Below, piece after piece: positions 1 to 8,509 of a stretch of 64,000 bases of DNA. How positions within the stretch are numbered: the stretch's first letter is position 1; the number at the start of each line of letters is the position of its first letter. The notes under the pieces were generated by a model. That model saw nothing but the letters and a program-made list of their open reading frames with translations, ran no database searches and had not been told where the DNA came from. The DNA comes from Photobacterium malacitanum (lineage in GTDB: Bacteria; Pseudomonadota; Gammaproteobacteria; Enterobacterales; Vibrionaceae), in assembly GCF_900185615.1 (NCBI RefSeq), contig NZ_FYAK01000002.1, positions 682,001-746,000 of the forward strand, read 5' to 3'. Made by a program: the position numbers and the translations under genes.

Positions 1-475
1 CTTGGAAAACAATTGGTAAAAAGAAATGGTTGGCGATACTACGCTGGCCTATCATTCGGTTTTTCGCCGATAAATGTTATTTATTTTTTGCTCGAAATCG
101 CTACAAAATATCTTATCTATTTACAGGAAAATCACGCTGTAAAAACTGCAAAATTGATTAGCGCCGTTGCCGCCGGCAACGCTCAGAGCAATATTTGACA
201 TCATTCCAACATCGTTGCCATTTTTTTCTCCATGAAAAAGGACGTCGGCACACGACGCAAATTTTTTGTGGTAACACTGACTTCTTCATAAAATCGCCCC
301 ATCGTTAAACACTAATTTGTAAGCTCTTCACGATATAAGATCCTACTGAGCTCACAAAACCCTATGTTCATCTTAGTAATTATCTTGTTAATAGCGATAA
401 ATAATGGAATATTCACCCTCATTATGAGTGCTTAGAAACACCACTCTCAATAATGTCTTCTTCAGGATGAATATA
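1..475. other. Left-edge non-coding stretch upstream of pepT
   Basis: I see no convincing gene here. A 61-codon frame at 13-198 has no Shine-Dalgarno sequence and no recognisable domain, and I do not call it. A short perfect inverted repeat GTTGCC-GCC-GGCAAC lies at 166-180 without a following T run. The stretch probably holds the pepT promoter, but I cannot fix -35/-10 boxes with confidence. Confidence 0.5.
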
Positions 476-1717
476 ATGAATATTGTTGATCGGTTTATAA
501 ATTACACTCGCGTAAATACCACTACCAACCGCGAAAATGGGGCTGCAGGCATTATGCCGTCGTCATTAGGGCAAATGGAATTAGCGACAATCTTAGCCGC
601 TGAATTAACCGAGCTTGGTCTACAAGATGTGGTATTACGCGACAGTGCAATTGTGACGGCAACCTTGCCAAGCAATAGCTCTAAAACCATTCCTACGGTC
701 TCTTTTTTTGGTCACTTAGACACCAGTGCTGAGCAAAGCAATGATACTCATGCGCACATTGTTCATTACACTGGTGGTGATATTGTTCTTAACCCTGCTT
801 TAAATATTATTCTTAAACAGAGTGAATTTCCTGAGCTTTCTCAATATCAACACCAAGATATTATTGTCACCGATGGCACCAGTTTATTAGGGGCTGATGA
901 TAAAGCTGCGATTGCTGCCATTATGCACGCTCTGACGGTTCTGATTGATAATCCTGACATTGAGCATGGTGATGTAAAAGTGGCATTTGTACCGGATGAA
1001 GAGCAAGGCTTACGTGGTGCTAAAGCCTTTGATGTAGAATCTTTTGGTGCTGATTTTGGTTACACATTAGATTGTTGTGGCATTGGTGAGTTTGTCGATG
1101 AAAACTGGAATGCAGGCGATGTGGTAGTGACTTTTATTGGTCAATCAGCCCACCCGATGTCAGCCAAAGGTAAGCTTAAAAACTCATTGCTAATGGCACA
1201 CAAGTTTATTGCGATGTTACCTCCAGGAGAAGCCCCTGAATATACTGACGGTCGCGAAGGTTATTATTGGGTTAAAGATCTGAGCGGTAACAGTGCTAAA
1301 ACAGTCTTAAAAATGGATGTCAGAGATTTCACTCAACAAGGTTATCAATATCGCATGCAATTTCTCGCGACACTCGCCAGTAACTGCCAAGCGTTATGGG
1401 GCGAAAATGCGGTAACGATTACCCTTGCCGATCGCTATCAAAATGTGGCGAACAGTTTGCAAGGAGATGCCAGTTTCCCAATTGAAATCGCCAAACAAGC
1501 TTACGCGCGTAATAACATTAAAATGAAAACGACCCCAATGCGTGGCGGTTATGATGGTGCGGTGTTATCTCAAAAAGGCTTACCTTGCCCAAATATTTTT
1601 ACTGGCGCACATAACTTTCACTCTATTTACGAATATTTACCCGTACCTTCATTGCAAGCAGCAAGTGCTGTAGTGGTTGATGTGATTCGAATTACTGCGG
1701 AGCAATATGGGAGATAG
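476..1717 (+). CDS. pepT: Peptidase T (tripeptide aminopeptidase)
   Basis: A cytoplasmic M20-family zinc aminopeptidase of 413 residues that releases the N-terminal residue from tripeptides; the length is close to the roughly 408 residues usual for PepT. Metal-ligand motifs are visible in order: GHLDTS near residue 80, GADDKAA near 140, PDEEQG near 175 with the catalytic glutamate pair, and GAHNFHS near 380. A GTG at 428 would add 16 residues, but the ATG at 476 has AGGA eight bases upstream and gives the family N-terminus MNIVDRFINYTRVNT, so I take 476. The gene appears monocistronic. Its stop codon shares its last base with the first unit of an 8-bp tandem repeat. Confidence 0.96.
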   Translation: MNIVDRFINYTRVNTTTNRENGAAGIMPSSLGQMELATILAAELTELGLQDVVLRDSAIVTATLPSNSSKTIPTVSFFGHLDTSAEQSNDTHAHIVHYTGGDIVLNPALNIILKQSEFPELSQYQHQDIIVTDGTSLLGADDKAAIAAIMHALTVLIDNPDIEHGDVKVAFVPDEEQGLRGAKAFDVESFGADFGYTLDCCGIGEFVDENWNAGDVVVTFIGQSAHPMSAKGKLKNSLLMAHKFIAMLPPGEAPEYTDGREGYYWVKDLSGNSAKTVLKMDVRDFTQQGYQYRMQFLATLASNCQALWGENAVTITLADRYQNVANSLQGDASFPIEIAKQAYARNNIKMKTTPMRGGYDGAVLSQKGLPCPNIFTGAHNFHSIYEYLPVPSLQAASAVVVDVIRITAEQYGR

Positions 1718-1807
1718 GTTCGAGGGTTCGAGGGTTCGAGGGTTCGAGGGTTCGAGGGTTCGAGGGTTCGAGGGTTCGAGGGTTCGAGGGTTCGAGGGTT
1801 CGAGGGT
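1717..1807. repeat. Octanucleotide microsatellite, 11 copies of GGTTCGAG
   Basis: Eleven perfect, head-to-tail copies of GGTTCGAG run from 1717 to 1804, followed by a partial GGT. The first base of the array is the last base of the pepT TAG stop, so copy-number changes cannot alter the PepT protein. The array sits between pepT and the terminator shared with the convergent purA-like gene. Perfect identity of all units points to recent or ongoing slippage. Confidence 0.97.
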
Positions 1808-1842
1808 AATTGTGTGTCATTCTAATAAATAAACAAATAAAA

Positions 1843-1873
1843 AACGGGCGAGTTACTGAGTCACTCGCCCGTT
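1843..1873. terminator. Bidirectional terminator between pepT and purA2
   Basis: Perfect 11-bp stem AACGGGCGAGT (1843-1853) with ACTCGCCCGTT (1863-1873) and a 9-base loop. Read on the minus strand it is followed by a T-rich run, ending the purA-like gene. On the plus strand ATAATTTTT follows, so it can also end pepT. Confidence 0.88.
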
Positions 1874-1895
1874 ATAATTTTTGATTACGCTACGA

Positions 1896-3152
1896 TTAAC
1901 GTAGGATCATTTGGTCACGCTCAGGGCCTACTGATACCATTTTCACTGGCACACCCATTAGTTCTTCAATACGAAGTATGTATTGTTGTGCGCCTTGTGG
2001 TAATTCTTCAAACTTACGGCAACCAGTAATGTCTTCATCCCAACCCATCATTTGCTCGTAAACTGCTGTTAGTGATGCAGTTTGAGGCCAAATTGGGTTT
2101 TCAGTGTGATCACCGTTGTAAGCAACACAAATTTTAAGATCTTTCATACCGCTTAGGCAGTCAATCTTAGTTAATGCGATTTCTGTTGCTGCTTGCAATT
2201 CAATACCATTACGGGTTGCAACTGCATCAAAGTAACCCATATCACGTGGACGACCCGTTGTTGCACCAAACTCTTTAGCATCTTCACGGAATTGGTCTTG
2301 ATCTTCCATTGCGGTAATCAAAGTACCAGTACCTACTGAAGAACTAAATGATTTAGCAACAGCGATAACACGCTCAGGGTGCAGTGCTGGTAAACCACTA
2401 CCGATACCTGCATAAGCTGCAGTTACGTTAGATGATGTTGTCCATGGGTACTCACCGTAAACTAGATCACGGCCTGCACCTAACTGCGCTTCAAACAATA
2501 ATGTTTTATCTTCTTTTTGCAGCGCTTTTAGTGGCTCAGTAACGTTACAAATGCTGTCACGCCAAGGTTGAGACACTTCAAGCAACCACTCTGTCATTTC
2601 TTCAGCTGTTTGCGTGAACGCCATTGATGGGTATAACGCTTTAAGCTGTGGCAATTTCCAATCCATCATGAATTGAATACGCTCACGAAGTACTTCAGGT
2701 TGTTTTAACCAACCAACAAGAATACCTTTCTTCATTACACGGTCGCCGTACGCAGGTGCAATACCTTGACGTGTTGAACCGTATGCACCTTCACCTAGAC
2801 GTTCTTCTTCTAGTGTGTCTTCTAGTGCGTGTAAAGGCAGACATAGTGTTGCACGATCTGAGATGCAAAGTTTAACCTCAACACCTGATGTCGCTACTTC
2901 TGCAATTTCTAGGCTTAGTTTCTCTGGGCTAATAACCATACCAGGGCCTAAAACAGCAATACAGTCAGGGTTAAATACGCCGCTTGGTAATTGGTGTAGT
3001 TTAAATGTGCCAAAATCGTTAACAACAGTGTGACCTGCGTTATTACCACCTTGGAAACGAATACTCGCTGAAGCTTGGTCTGCTAAATAATCAACAATAC
3101 GACCTTTACCTTCATCACCCCAGTTTGCACCAACAACAACAATAGACGACAT
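1896..3152 (-). CDS. purA: Adenylosuccinate synthetase, divergent second paralogue
   Basis: PurA-family enzyme of 418 residues, expected to make adenylosuccinate from IMP, aspartate and GTP. The P-loop-like WGDEGKG with catalytic Asp13, GGNNAGHT with His41, and TTGRPR are all present. The region aligned to FEGAQGTLLDIDHGTYP of the usual enzyme reads FEAQLGAGRDLVYGEYP, so the conserved glutamine is displaced by one position and the histidine is tyrosine. The protein is clearly not the housekeeping type, and Vibrionaceae are known to carry a second purA. Asp13 is kept, which argues against the phage PurZ activity. A GTG three codons upstream is possible, but ATG 3152 has GAGGAG at good spacing. 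A LysR gene is divergently transcribed upstream. Confidence 0.9.
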   Translation of the reverse strand: MSSIVVVGANWGDEGKGRIVDYLADQASASIRFQGGNNAGHTVVNDFGTFKLHQLPSGVFNPDCIAVLGPGMVISPEKLSLEIAEVATSGVEVKLCISDRATLCLPLHALEDTLEEERLGEGAYGSTRQGIAPAYGDRVMKKGILVGWLKQPEVLRERIQFMMDWKLPQLKALYPSMAFTQTAEEMTEWLLEVSQPWRDSICNVTEPLKALQKEDKTLLFEAQLGAGRDLVYGEYPWTTSSNVTAAYAGIGSGLPALHPERVIAVAKSFSSSVGTGTLITAMEDQDQFREDAKEFGATTGRPRDMGYFDAVATRNGIELQAATEIALTKIDCLSGMKDLKICVAYNGDHTENPIWPQTASLTAVYEQMMGWDEDITGCRKFEELPQGAQQYILRIEELMGVPVKMVSVGPERDQMILR

Positions 3153-3211
3153 AATTAACACTCCTCAAAAGCAAGACCTCTATCCTATGATCAATGACGC
3201 AATAAAAATAA

Positions 3212-3247
3212 TTAATAATCGTTATTAACTTGATAAGAATCTCTTAT
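3212..3247. promoter_or_regulatory. Two palindromes between purA2 and the LysR gene
   Basis: Two perfect palindromes lie in the divergent intergenic region: TTAATAA-TCG-TTATTAA at 3212-3228 and ATAAGA-ATC-TCTTAT at 3233-3247. LysR-type regulators bind dyad sequences between their own gene and a divergent target, so these are candidate sites for the neighbouring regulator. Function is inferred from position only. Confidence 0.45.
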
Positions 3248-3327
3248 GTGGCGTACATTAGTCATTGCATTTTTTCAGGTAACATTACTACCAATAATAG
3301 CGTCTGCTACAAAATAAGAAGGTAAAC

Positions 3328-4233
3328 ATGATAGATTTGCATTGGCTTAATACATTCGTTGCCCTTTCTAAACATCAACATTTTGGAAAAACAGCCGCAG
3401 CACTACATATGACACAACCAAATGTCAGTCTTCACATTAAACAGCTCGAGCAAACCACTCGAGTAAAGTTAATTGAAAGGAATCCATTTCGATTAACCCA
3501 AGCAGGTGAAAGATTACTTAAAAGTGCTGAGAACACCTTAATGGAATTGCAAGTTTGCCAAGCAGATCTTAATGCGATTAACGAACTTAACCAAGGCACA
3601 CTGACCATTGCTGCCAGTGATATCATTTCACGCTTATTACTTATTAGTCCATTTCAAGCCTTCAAAAAAGAATATCCGGGCATTGATTTATCGCTATTTA
3701 ATACCACCTCATCACAAGCCACAGAGCTAGTAAAAAGTGCAAAAGCTGATTTAGGGTTTGTTATTGCTCAAAAAGAAAGCCAACCATTGCATTTCATGGA
3801 GTTACGCCAAGTTAAATGGTGTGCATTAGGTAATGGCTTAGAGCGTTGGCAGCAATTATCTCTTGATCCTGACGCAATTATTGAACCGCAACCACTTGCG
3901 GCAGAAGAACCAACATTAATATTATTAGGCCATGATACTCGAACTCGTGAATTGATTGATTTAGCCTTACCAAGTTTACAATTAGCGAAATACCATGTGA
4001 TGGAAGTGGGCAGTGTTGATGCGCAAATAGATTGGGCAGAAGCTGGATTTGGGGTCGCGATTGTGCCAAGTTTTTCATTACATTCAAAGTTACATCTACA
4101 AACTACGATCACGCCATTACCACATTTTCCGACCACCAGCCTAGGCTATATAGTGCGTCAAAATCAGGTGCTATCACGGGCGATAAAACAATTATTACGC
4201 TGGGTTGATGATGAAATTCAGCGTTCACAATAA
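3328..4233 (+). CDS. LysR-family transcriptional regulator
   Basis: A 301-residue LysR-type regulator. The N-terminal winged helix-turn-helix is plain: LNTFVALSKHQHFGKTAAAL, then MTQPNVSLHIKQLE and the RLTQAGERLL wing within the first 70 residues. The rest is the usual two-lobed effector-binding domain. The start is supported by AAGAAGG a few bases before the ATG. It is divergent from the purA-like gene with about 175 bases between, the classical arrangement for a LysR regulator and its target, but the inducer and regulon cannot be read from sequence. Confidence 0.92.
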   Translation: MIDLHWLNTFVALSKHQHFGKTAAALHMTQPNVSLHIKQLEQTTRVKLIERNPFRLTQAGERLLKSAENTLMELQVCQADLNAINELNQGTLTIAASDIISRLLLISPFQAFKKEYPGIDLSLFNTTSSQATELVKSAKADLGFVIAQKESQPLHFMELRQVKWCALGNGLERWQQLSLDPDAIIEPQPLAAEEPTLILLGHDTRTRELIDLALPSLQLAKYHVMEVGSVDAQIDWAEAGFGVAIVPSFSLHSKLHLQTTITPLPHFPTTSLGYIVRQNQVLSRAIKQLLRWVDDEIQRSQ

Positions 4234-4279
4234 AATTAATTGTTGTTCAAAAAAACATCAGTGATAATCACCAGACAAA

Positions 4280-4329
4280 AAAATGCCCTCACATCACGTT
4301 ACCTTAGTAAACAAATGTCAGGGCATTTT
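4280..4329. terminator. Terminator between LysR gene and nlpE-like gene
   Basis: AAAATGCCCT (4280-4289) pairs with AGGGCATTTT (4320-4329) across a 30-base loop. A and T runs flank both sides, so it can serve both convergent genes. Confidence 0.7.
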
Positions 4330-4337
4330 CTCAGAAA

Positions 4338-4778
4338 TTAATTAGCGTCGTCTTTTGTAAGCGTATAAGCATCTGCTAAATCGCCAGTGATCCGTTGACC
4401 TTGTTGATCTAATCGGAAAATACGATGCTCACCAACAAAATACTTCACTGACTGACTGCCGGTAAGGTTTAACGTGATGGTATCACCACGATCATTCCAC
4501 TTAAACTTACCTTTATTGATAAATGGTTTAGTGTCTTTTCCTTGATAGGTTTCATTTAACACGTAACTACCATCTTTATTTAAGGTTAAGCTGGTTTCAA
4601 TGCCTGCACAGTCACCACAAGGCTGAATACCAGTATATTCACCCATCCAGGTTAAGGAATTTTGCGCATTATGGGTATCTGCTTGTTTTGCTGTCGCATC
4701 ACTTGCACCATTTTTTGCTTGATCACATCCAGCGAGCGCCAATACGACCATTGCAGCAAATAAACATTTTTTTTTCAC
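4338..4778 (-). CDS. NlpE-like outer membrane lipoprotein
   Basis: A 146-residue lipoprotein with the NlpE N-terminal (copper resistance/envelope stress sensor) domain. The lipobox LALAGC is at about residues 12-17, followed by the family motif GEYTGIQPCGDCAG with its CxxC pair. In E. coli NlpE the longer protein signals surface contact to Cpx; this one has only the N-terminal module, so a signalling role is uncertain. I choose the GTG at 4778 because AAGGAG precedes it and it puts the signal peptide at the N-terminus; the upstream ATG would add 23 residues not typical of a lipoprotein. The next gene upstream encodes another lipoprotein with the same GCDQA after the lipobox. Confidence 0.82.
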   Translation of the reverse strand: MKKKCLFAAMVVLALAGCDQAKNGASDATAKQADTHNAQNSLTWMGEYTGIQPCGDCAGIETSLTLNKDGSYVLNETYQGKDTKPFINKGKFKWNDRGDTITLNLTGSQSVKYFVGEHRIFRLDQQGQRITGDLADAYTLTKDDAN

Positions 4779-4806
4779 CGTAAACTCCTTGTGAAAAAAA
4801 GAATAA

Positions 4807-4827
4807 CCGAGCATGAATAATGCTCGG
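4807..4827 (-). terminator. Terminator after the repetitive lipoprotein gene
   Basis: Perfect stem CCGAGCAT/ATGCTCGG with a 5-base loop GAATA. On the minus strand it is followed by TTATTCTTTTTTT. It lies between the two lipoprotein genes, so the nlpE-like gene may have its own promoter or depend on read-through. Confidence 0.72.
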
Positions 4828-4862
4828 CATCTTAATGTTAGTATCAATAGTTTTATTATTGA

Positions 4863-5429
4863 TTATTTTGTTAGATCAGCTACTTTTTTTTCTGCAGAAT
4901 CAACTGATTTATCTACCATATTAGCCGCGTTATCGGCTACTTCTTTCGTTTTATCAACTGTTGCATCTTTTACTTCTGTTGCAGTATCTACAGCATCAGT
5001 TGTTGCATTTTTCATCGCATCTTTGGTTTCTTTAGCTGCATCTTTAGAGGCATCAACAGCACCTGCTGTTGCATTCTCAGCACTATTTTTTAGTTCAGAT
5101 ACTTTATCTTCAACAGCATTTGCTGAATCAGAAACCGCTTGTTTAGAATTCTCAACGGCTGCAGCGGTAGTATCTGCAACATTGTGTTTAACTTCCGTTG
5201 CTTTATCCATCGCTTTGTCTGCAGTGTCTTTAACAGCATTTGCTGAATCATCAACTGCTTTTTTAGTTGAGTCTAGCGCTGAATCCGTTGCTGTTACGGC
5301 ATCATCTTTTACTTGGGTTGCTGTTGCTTTTACTGAAGCCGCAGATTCTTTTGCTGAATCATGACTTGCTTGATCACAACCAACAAGGACTAAACCAGCG
5401 ATTGCTATAGCAATAATACTCTTCTTCAT
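4863..5429 (-). CDS. Repetitive alpha-helical lipoprotein
   Basis: A 188-residue protein with a lipobox LVLVGC at residues 13-18 followed by roughly 170 residues of Ala/Lys/Asp/Thr/Val-rich sequence without proline, glycine-poor and highly charged. Imperfect 11-residue style repeats recur (for example SANAV.D and ATEVKD motifs), a pattern shared with LEA-like and apolipoprotein-like amphipathic helices. It probably lies in the periplasm anchored to a membrane and forms an extended helix or coiled coil. The start has AGGAGT well spaced from the ATG. I do not recognise a specific family, and the function is unknown. Confidence 0.8.
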   Translation of the reverse strand: MKKSIIAIAIAGLVLVGCDQASHDSAKESAASVKATATQVKDDAVTATDSALDSTKKAVDDSANAVKDTADKAMDKATEVKHNVADTTAAAVENSKQAVSDSANAVEDKVSELKNSAENATAGAVDASKDAAKETKDAMKNATTDAVDTATEVKDATVDKTKEVADNAANMVDKSVDSAEKKVADLTK

Positions 5430-5641
5430 ATCAACTCCTGTAAAAATCTTAATAAAATATAACCTTAACAGTATCCACTATTAGCATGAAAAATTTATCT
5501 CGTTAACGTCATGTCAAAGTCAATAATAGGTCATTTTTTTTCATTATGCGGTATTAAATCTGTTTTATTTATGCAGAAAATATTTTTCCCTACAATAAAA
5601 AACCATTAACCTGATATAAATATGAGTACTAAACTTAAAAA

Positions 5642-5974
5642 CTAATAAGAAGGTAAATATGAAAAATCACACGAAATAAACTCGTACGCATCATCGCCAA
5701 ATAGCATGCATGTTTTTTGTACAAATACGACTTGAGAACCAATCGGACAATACAAACCATCTTTTATATCAATATTGATCATTCTATCGGTTTGATCAGA
5801 CATTACCTGTAAATAAAACTTACCGTCATATAAAAAAGAATCAGAATTAATATTTACCACTCTTCCGACTACCGCTTCAGTTTTATAAGTTCGCCCTGCA
5901 ACAATAATTAACAAAACAGTAAGTATTAGCAAAGAACCGCCTAAGGTTAAACCTACCTTCTGTGAAAACCGCAT
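5642..5974 (-). CDS. Small single-pass membrane protein, unknown function
   Basis: A predicted 110-residue protein with a short basic N-terminus (MRFSQK), one hydrophobic segment at about residues 8-27 (GGSLLILTVLLIIVAG) and an approximately 80-residue extracytoplasmic part with three cysteines. I take the ATG at 5974 because GAGG lies just upstream; the ATG at 5998 lacks such a site. No family is recognised. It stands alone between the lipoprotein gene and the next LysR gene. Confidence 0.55.
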   Translation of the reverse strand: MRFSQKVGLTLGGSLLILTVLLIIVAGRTYKTEAVVGRVVNINSDSFLYDGKFYLQVMSDQTDRMINIDIKDGLYCPIGSQVVFVQKTCMLFGDDAYEFISCDFSYLPSY

Positions 5975-6128
5975 ATGAACCTCACTTACAGCAAACAAAC
6001 AACGCTCACTATTAACAATGCTGTCACAACCATATTACAGTGATGCGTTTGTCATTTACAAGTAAAAATAACATTATTCCCTTATAGGAATACATTTATC
6101 GCCAACAGCATTAATACGCCATCTATTG

Positions 6129-7016
6129 TTAATTATGTTGAGCAAACATAGTCTTAAGTTCTTGATACATCCAACGTAAAACGGGGCCATTACCTTGATC
6201 ACGCCGCTTAACTAATCCCATATCAATCCACGGTGAGGTAGGAATATTTTCTATTGATAACCGCACCACCCCATCTTTAAAGATTGAATAATTAAACACA
6301 TGGTCAGGTACAAATGCCCAGCCCATGTTTCTCAGCACAAACGCAGTAATTGAATAATAACTATCAATATGCCAATAATTCGCAGACAACGCATCGGTAT
6401 GGTAATAACCCATCCGATCACAAATTAATAATTGTCGATATTGACTAAGCTGCTGCATCGTCGGTGCTGATATTTTTGCTAGCGGGTGATTTTTAGCAAC
6501 AATAAGGGATGAATTAAACTCACAAATAGGCGTAAACTCTAAGCTACTAGGTAGGGTTTTACTAAAAAATAAAATCCCAAGATCAGCTGTCAGATCATCA
6601 ACTTGGCTTGCAATATCATCTTTTGAACCACTGATAATTGTTAGCTTTAGTAATGGAAAAGTTGTCGCTACCCGCTCAAAAAATTCCTCAAATACTGTGG
6701 TTGGGGTCGCTTCATCCATTGCAATTGTCAGTGACACTTCTTCGCCTTTAGTTAACGTCAATGCGCGGGATTGCAACCGGTCACATTGGGCGAGAACAAC
6801 TTTCGCTTCTTCATACATTTGCTCTCCAGCCTGTGTCAGTACCGGTAGACGAGCACTACGATCAAACAGATCAAAGCCTAAATCGGCTTCAAGATTACTG
6901 ATTGCAGTACTTATACGTGATTGTGCCTTACCTATTCGGCGTGCCGCACCTGAAAATGAGCCTTGTTCTACTGAAATAACAAAGGCATTAAGCTGATCTA
7001 ATGTCCAATCCATCAT
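6129..7016 (-). CDS. LysR-family transcriptional regulator, divergent from MATE pump
   Basis: A 295-residue LysR regulator with the N-terminal helix-turn-helix (LDQLNAFVISVEQGSFSGAARRIGKAQSRISTAI in two parts) and a C-terminal effector domain. Start choice lies between 7028 and 7016; GGATGG eight bases before 7016 favours the latter. It is divergent from the MATE efflux gene with about 100 bases between and is the likely regulator of it. The effector is unknown. Confidence 0.9.
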   Translation of the reverse strand: MMDWTLDQLNAFVISVEQGSFSGAARRIGKAQSRISTAISNLEADLGFDLFDRSARLPVLTQAGEQMYEEAKVVLAQCDRLQSRALTLTKGEEVSLTIAMDEATPTTVFEEFFERVATTFPLLKLTIISGSKDDIASQVDDLTADLGILFFSKTLPSSLEFTPICEFNSSLIVAKNHPLAKISAPTMQQLSQYRQLLICDRMGYYHTDALSANYWHIDSYYSITAFVLRNMGWAFVPDHVFNYSIFKDGVVRLSIENIPTSPWIDMGLVKRRDQGNGPVLRWMYQELKTMFAQHN

Positions 7017-7035
7017 TGTTAAAACCATCCGAAAA

Positions 7036-7054
7036 AAAGATAGATATTATCTTT
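7036..7054. promoter_or_regulatory. Palindrome in LysR/MATE intergenic region
   Basis: Perfect inverted repeat AAAGATA-GATAT-TATCTTT in the divergent promoter region. It is a candidate LysR binding site by position; no direct evidence of function. Confidence 0.4.
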
Positions 7055-7116
7055 GAACAATCCAATAAACAAGGATAATACCGCTACCAATATCGACCAA
7101 CAGATTGAGATTTTTT

Positions 7117-8484
7117 ATGTCATTGACCCACTCACCACCGCCAACACTGTCGATCAGCCAAAATTTTTGGCGCTATGCAATTCCATCAATTGCTGCAATG
7201 ATGGTCACTGGACTATATCAAATAGTGGATGGTATTTTTGTTGGCCATTATGTCGGTTATCAAGGATTAGCCGCAATTAATATGGCGTGGCCAATTACCT
7301 ATTTGTTATCAGGCCTAGGTTTGATGATCGGCATTGGTGGCGGCACACTAATTTCTATTGCCCGTGGCGAAAAAAATGCCCACCATGCACAGCGTGCGTT
7401 AGATCATGTGGTGCTATTAATTGTCGCTGTCAGTGTGATTGCATTCGTTTTTTTTGCTCTCTTTGGTGAGAGATTATTAACAATTCAAGGTGCAGACCAC
7501 ACCATAAAAGCATTAGCACTACAATATGTACAAAGTTTTGGTTGGGCAGCATTTATTACTATCTTTGCCGGTGCAATTCCAATGCTTATTCGTAATGATG
7601 ACAGCCCTAAGATAGCGACTGGATTATTGATGGCAGGTGCTTTAACTAATATTGTGCTTGATTATATCTTCATTGGTCTTTTCCAATGGCAATTACAAGG
7701 GGCCGCAGTCGCAACCATTATTGCTCAAGCTGTGACGGTTACTGGCGGTATCATCTATTTTTACTCATCTCGTTCACCATTGACGATACATTTCACGATT
7801 AAAAATATTCAATTAAGCCACTGCTGGAAAATAATGAGTTTAGGCTCATCGGTACTGATCATGTATCTCTATACAAGTTTTGTGGTCGCTTTGCATAATT
7901 ATCAATTTATGCAATATGGCACAGAATTAACCGTAAGTGCCTTTGCTATTGTTGGCTATATGATGACGTTATATTATTTAGTTGCTGAAGGGATAGCAGA
8001 AGGTATGCAGCCACCTGTAAGTTATTACTATGGTGCTAAACAATCACAAAATATCAGTAAAACAACTTATTTAGCGATTAAAGTCACTATTATTGCAGGT
8101 ATTTCATGGTTCGCATTATTATATAGCTTTCCACAAACACTAATTGGGCTATTTAATAGCGCAAATACAGCGCTGATTTCAGAAGCCGTTGGTGGTATTA
8201 AATTACACCTATTTGCGATGTTCTTAGACGGGCTAATTGTACTGGCAACAGTCTATTTTATGTCGGTTGATAAAGCCGGAAAAGCGTTAACGATTTCAGT
8301 CAGTAACATGTTAGTACAATTGCCATTCTTGTACTTTTTACCTCAATGGTTAGGTGTTAATGGCGTCTGGTTGTCAATGCCGTTATCTACCATCTTATTG
8401 AGCTTATTTGTGTTACCAATGGTATGGCATGACTTACAACAACGCAACAAAGTTACACCGTCAATACCACAAACTGCCCTCTAG
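7117..8484 (+). CDS. MATE-family multidrug/cation efflux protein
   Basis: A 455-residue inner membrane protein with about 12 hydrophobic segments and the MATE fold signatures, such as the N-terminal FWRYAIPSIAAMMVTGLYQIVDGIFVG stretch (given here as two halves of the first helix) and AINMAWPITYL. MATE proteins expel drugs or cationic compounds in exchange for Na+ or H+. I use ATG 7117; a TTG at 7105 in frame would add four residues. The gene is divergent from a LysR gene. Substrate cannot be told from sequence. Confidence 0.9.
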   Translation: MSLTHSPPPTLSISQNFWRYAIPSIAAMMVTGLYQIVDGIFVGHYVGYQGLAAINMAWPITYLLSGLGLMIGIGGGTLISIARGEKNAHHAQRALDHVVLLIVAVSVIAFVFFALFGERLLTIQGADHTIKALALQYVQSFGWAAFITIFAGAIPMLIRNDDSPKIATGLLMAGALTNIVLDYIFIGLFQWQLQGAAVATIIAQAVTVTGGIIYFYSSRSPLTIHFTIKNIQLSHCWKIMSLGSSVLIMYLYTSFVVALHNYQFMQYGTELTVSAFAIVGYMMTLYYLVAEGIAEGMQPPVSYYYGAKQSQNISKTTYLAIKVTIIAGISWFALLYSFPQTLIGLFNSANTALISEAVGGIKLHLFAMFLDGLIVLATVYFMSVDKAGKALTISVSNMLVQLPFLYFLPQWLGVNGVWLSMPLSTILLSLFVLPMVWHDLQQRNKVTPSIPQTAL

Positions 8485-8509
8485 CGTATTCGCTTACCCT
8501 ACATTCAAC

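Noticed and set aside
13..198. 61-codon open frame at the left edge
   Set aside because: No ribosome site, no domain, mixed composition. Likely chance.
1717..1807. The GGTTCGAG array as a CRISPR or tRNA-derived cluster
   Set aside because: There are no spacers between units and no tRNA arms around the T-loop-like motif.
1896..3152. PurZ of the 2-aminoadenine (Z) DNA pathway
   Set aside because: The catalytic Asp13 of PurA is kept, the length is full, and no phage genes are nearby.
4813..5364. 183-codon frame opposite the repetitive lipoprotein gene
   Set aside because: The minus-strand protein has a lipobox and good ribosome site. The plus-strand frame is Ala/Ser/Thr/Val-rich as the mirror of the Ala/Lys/Asp repeat.
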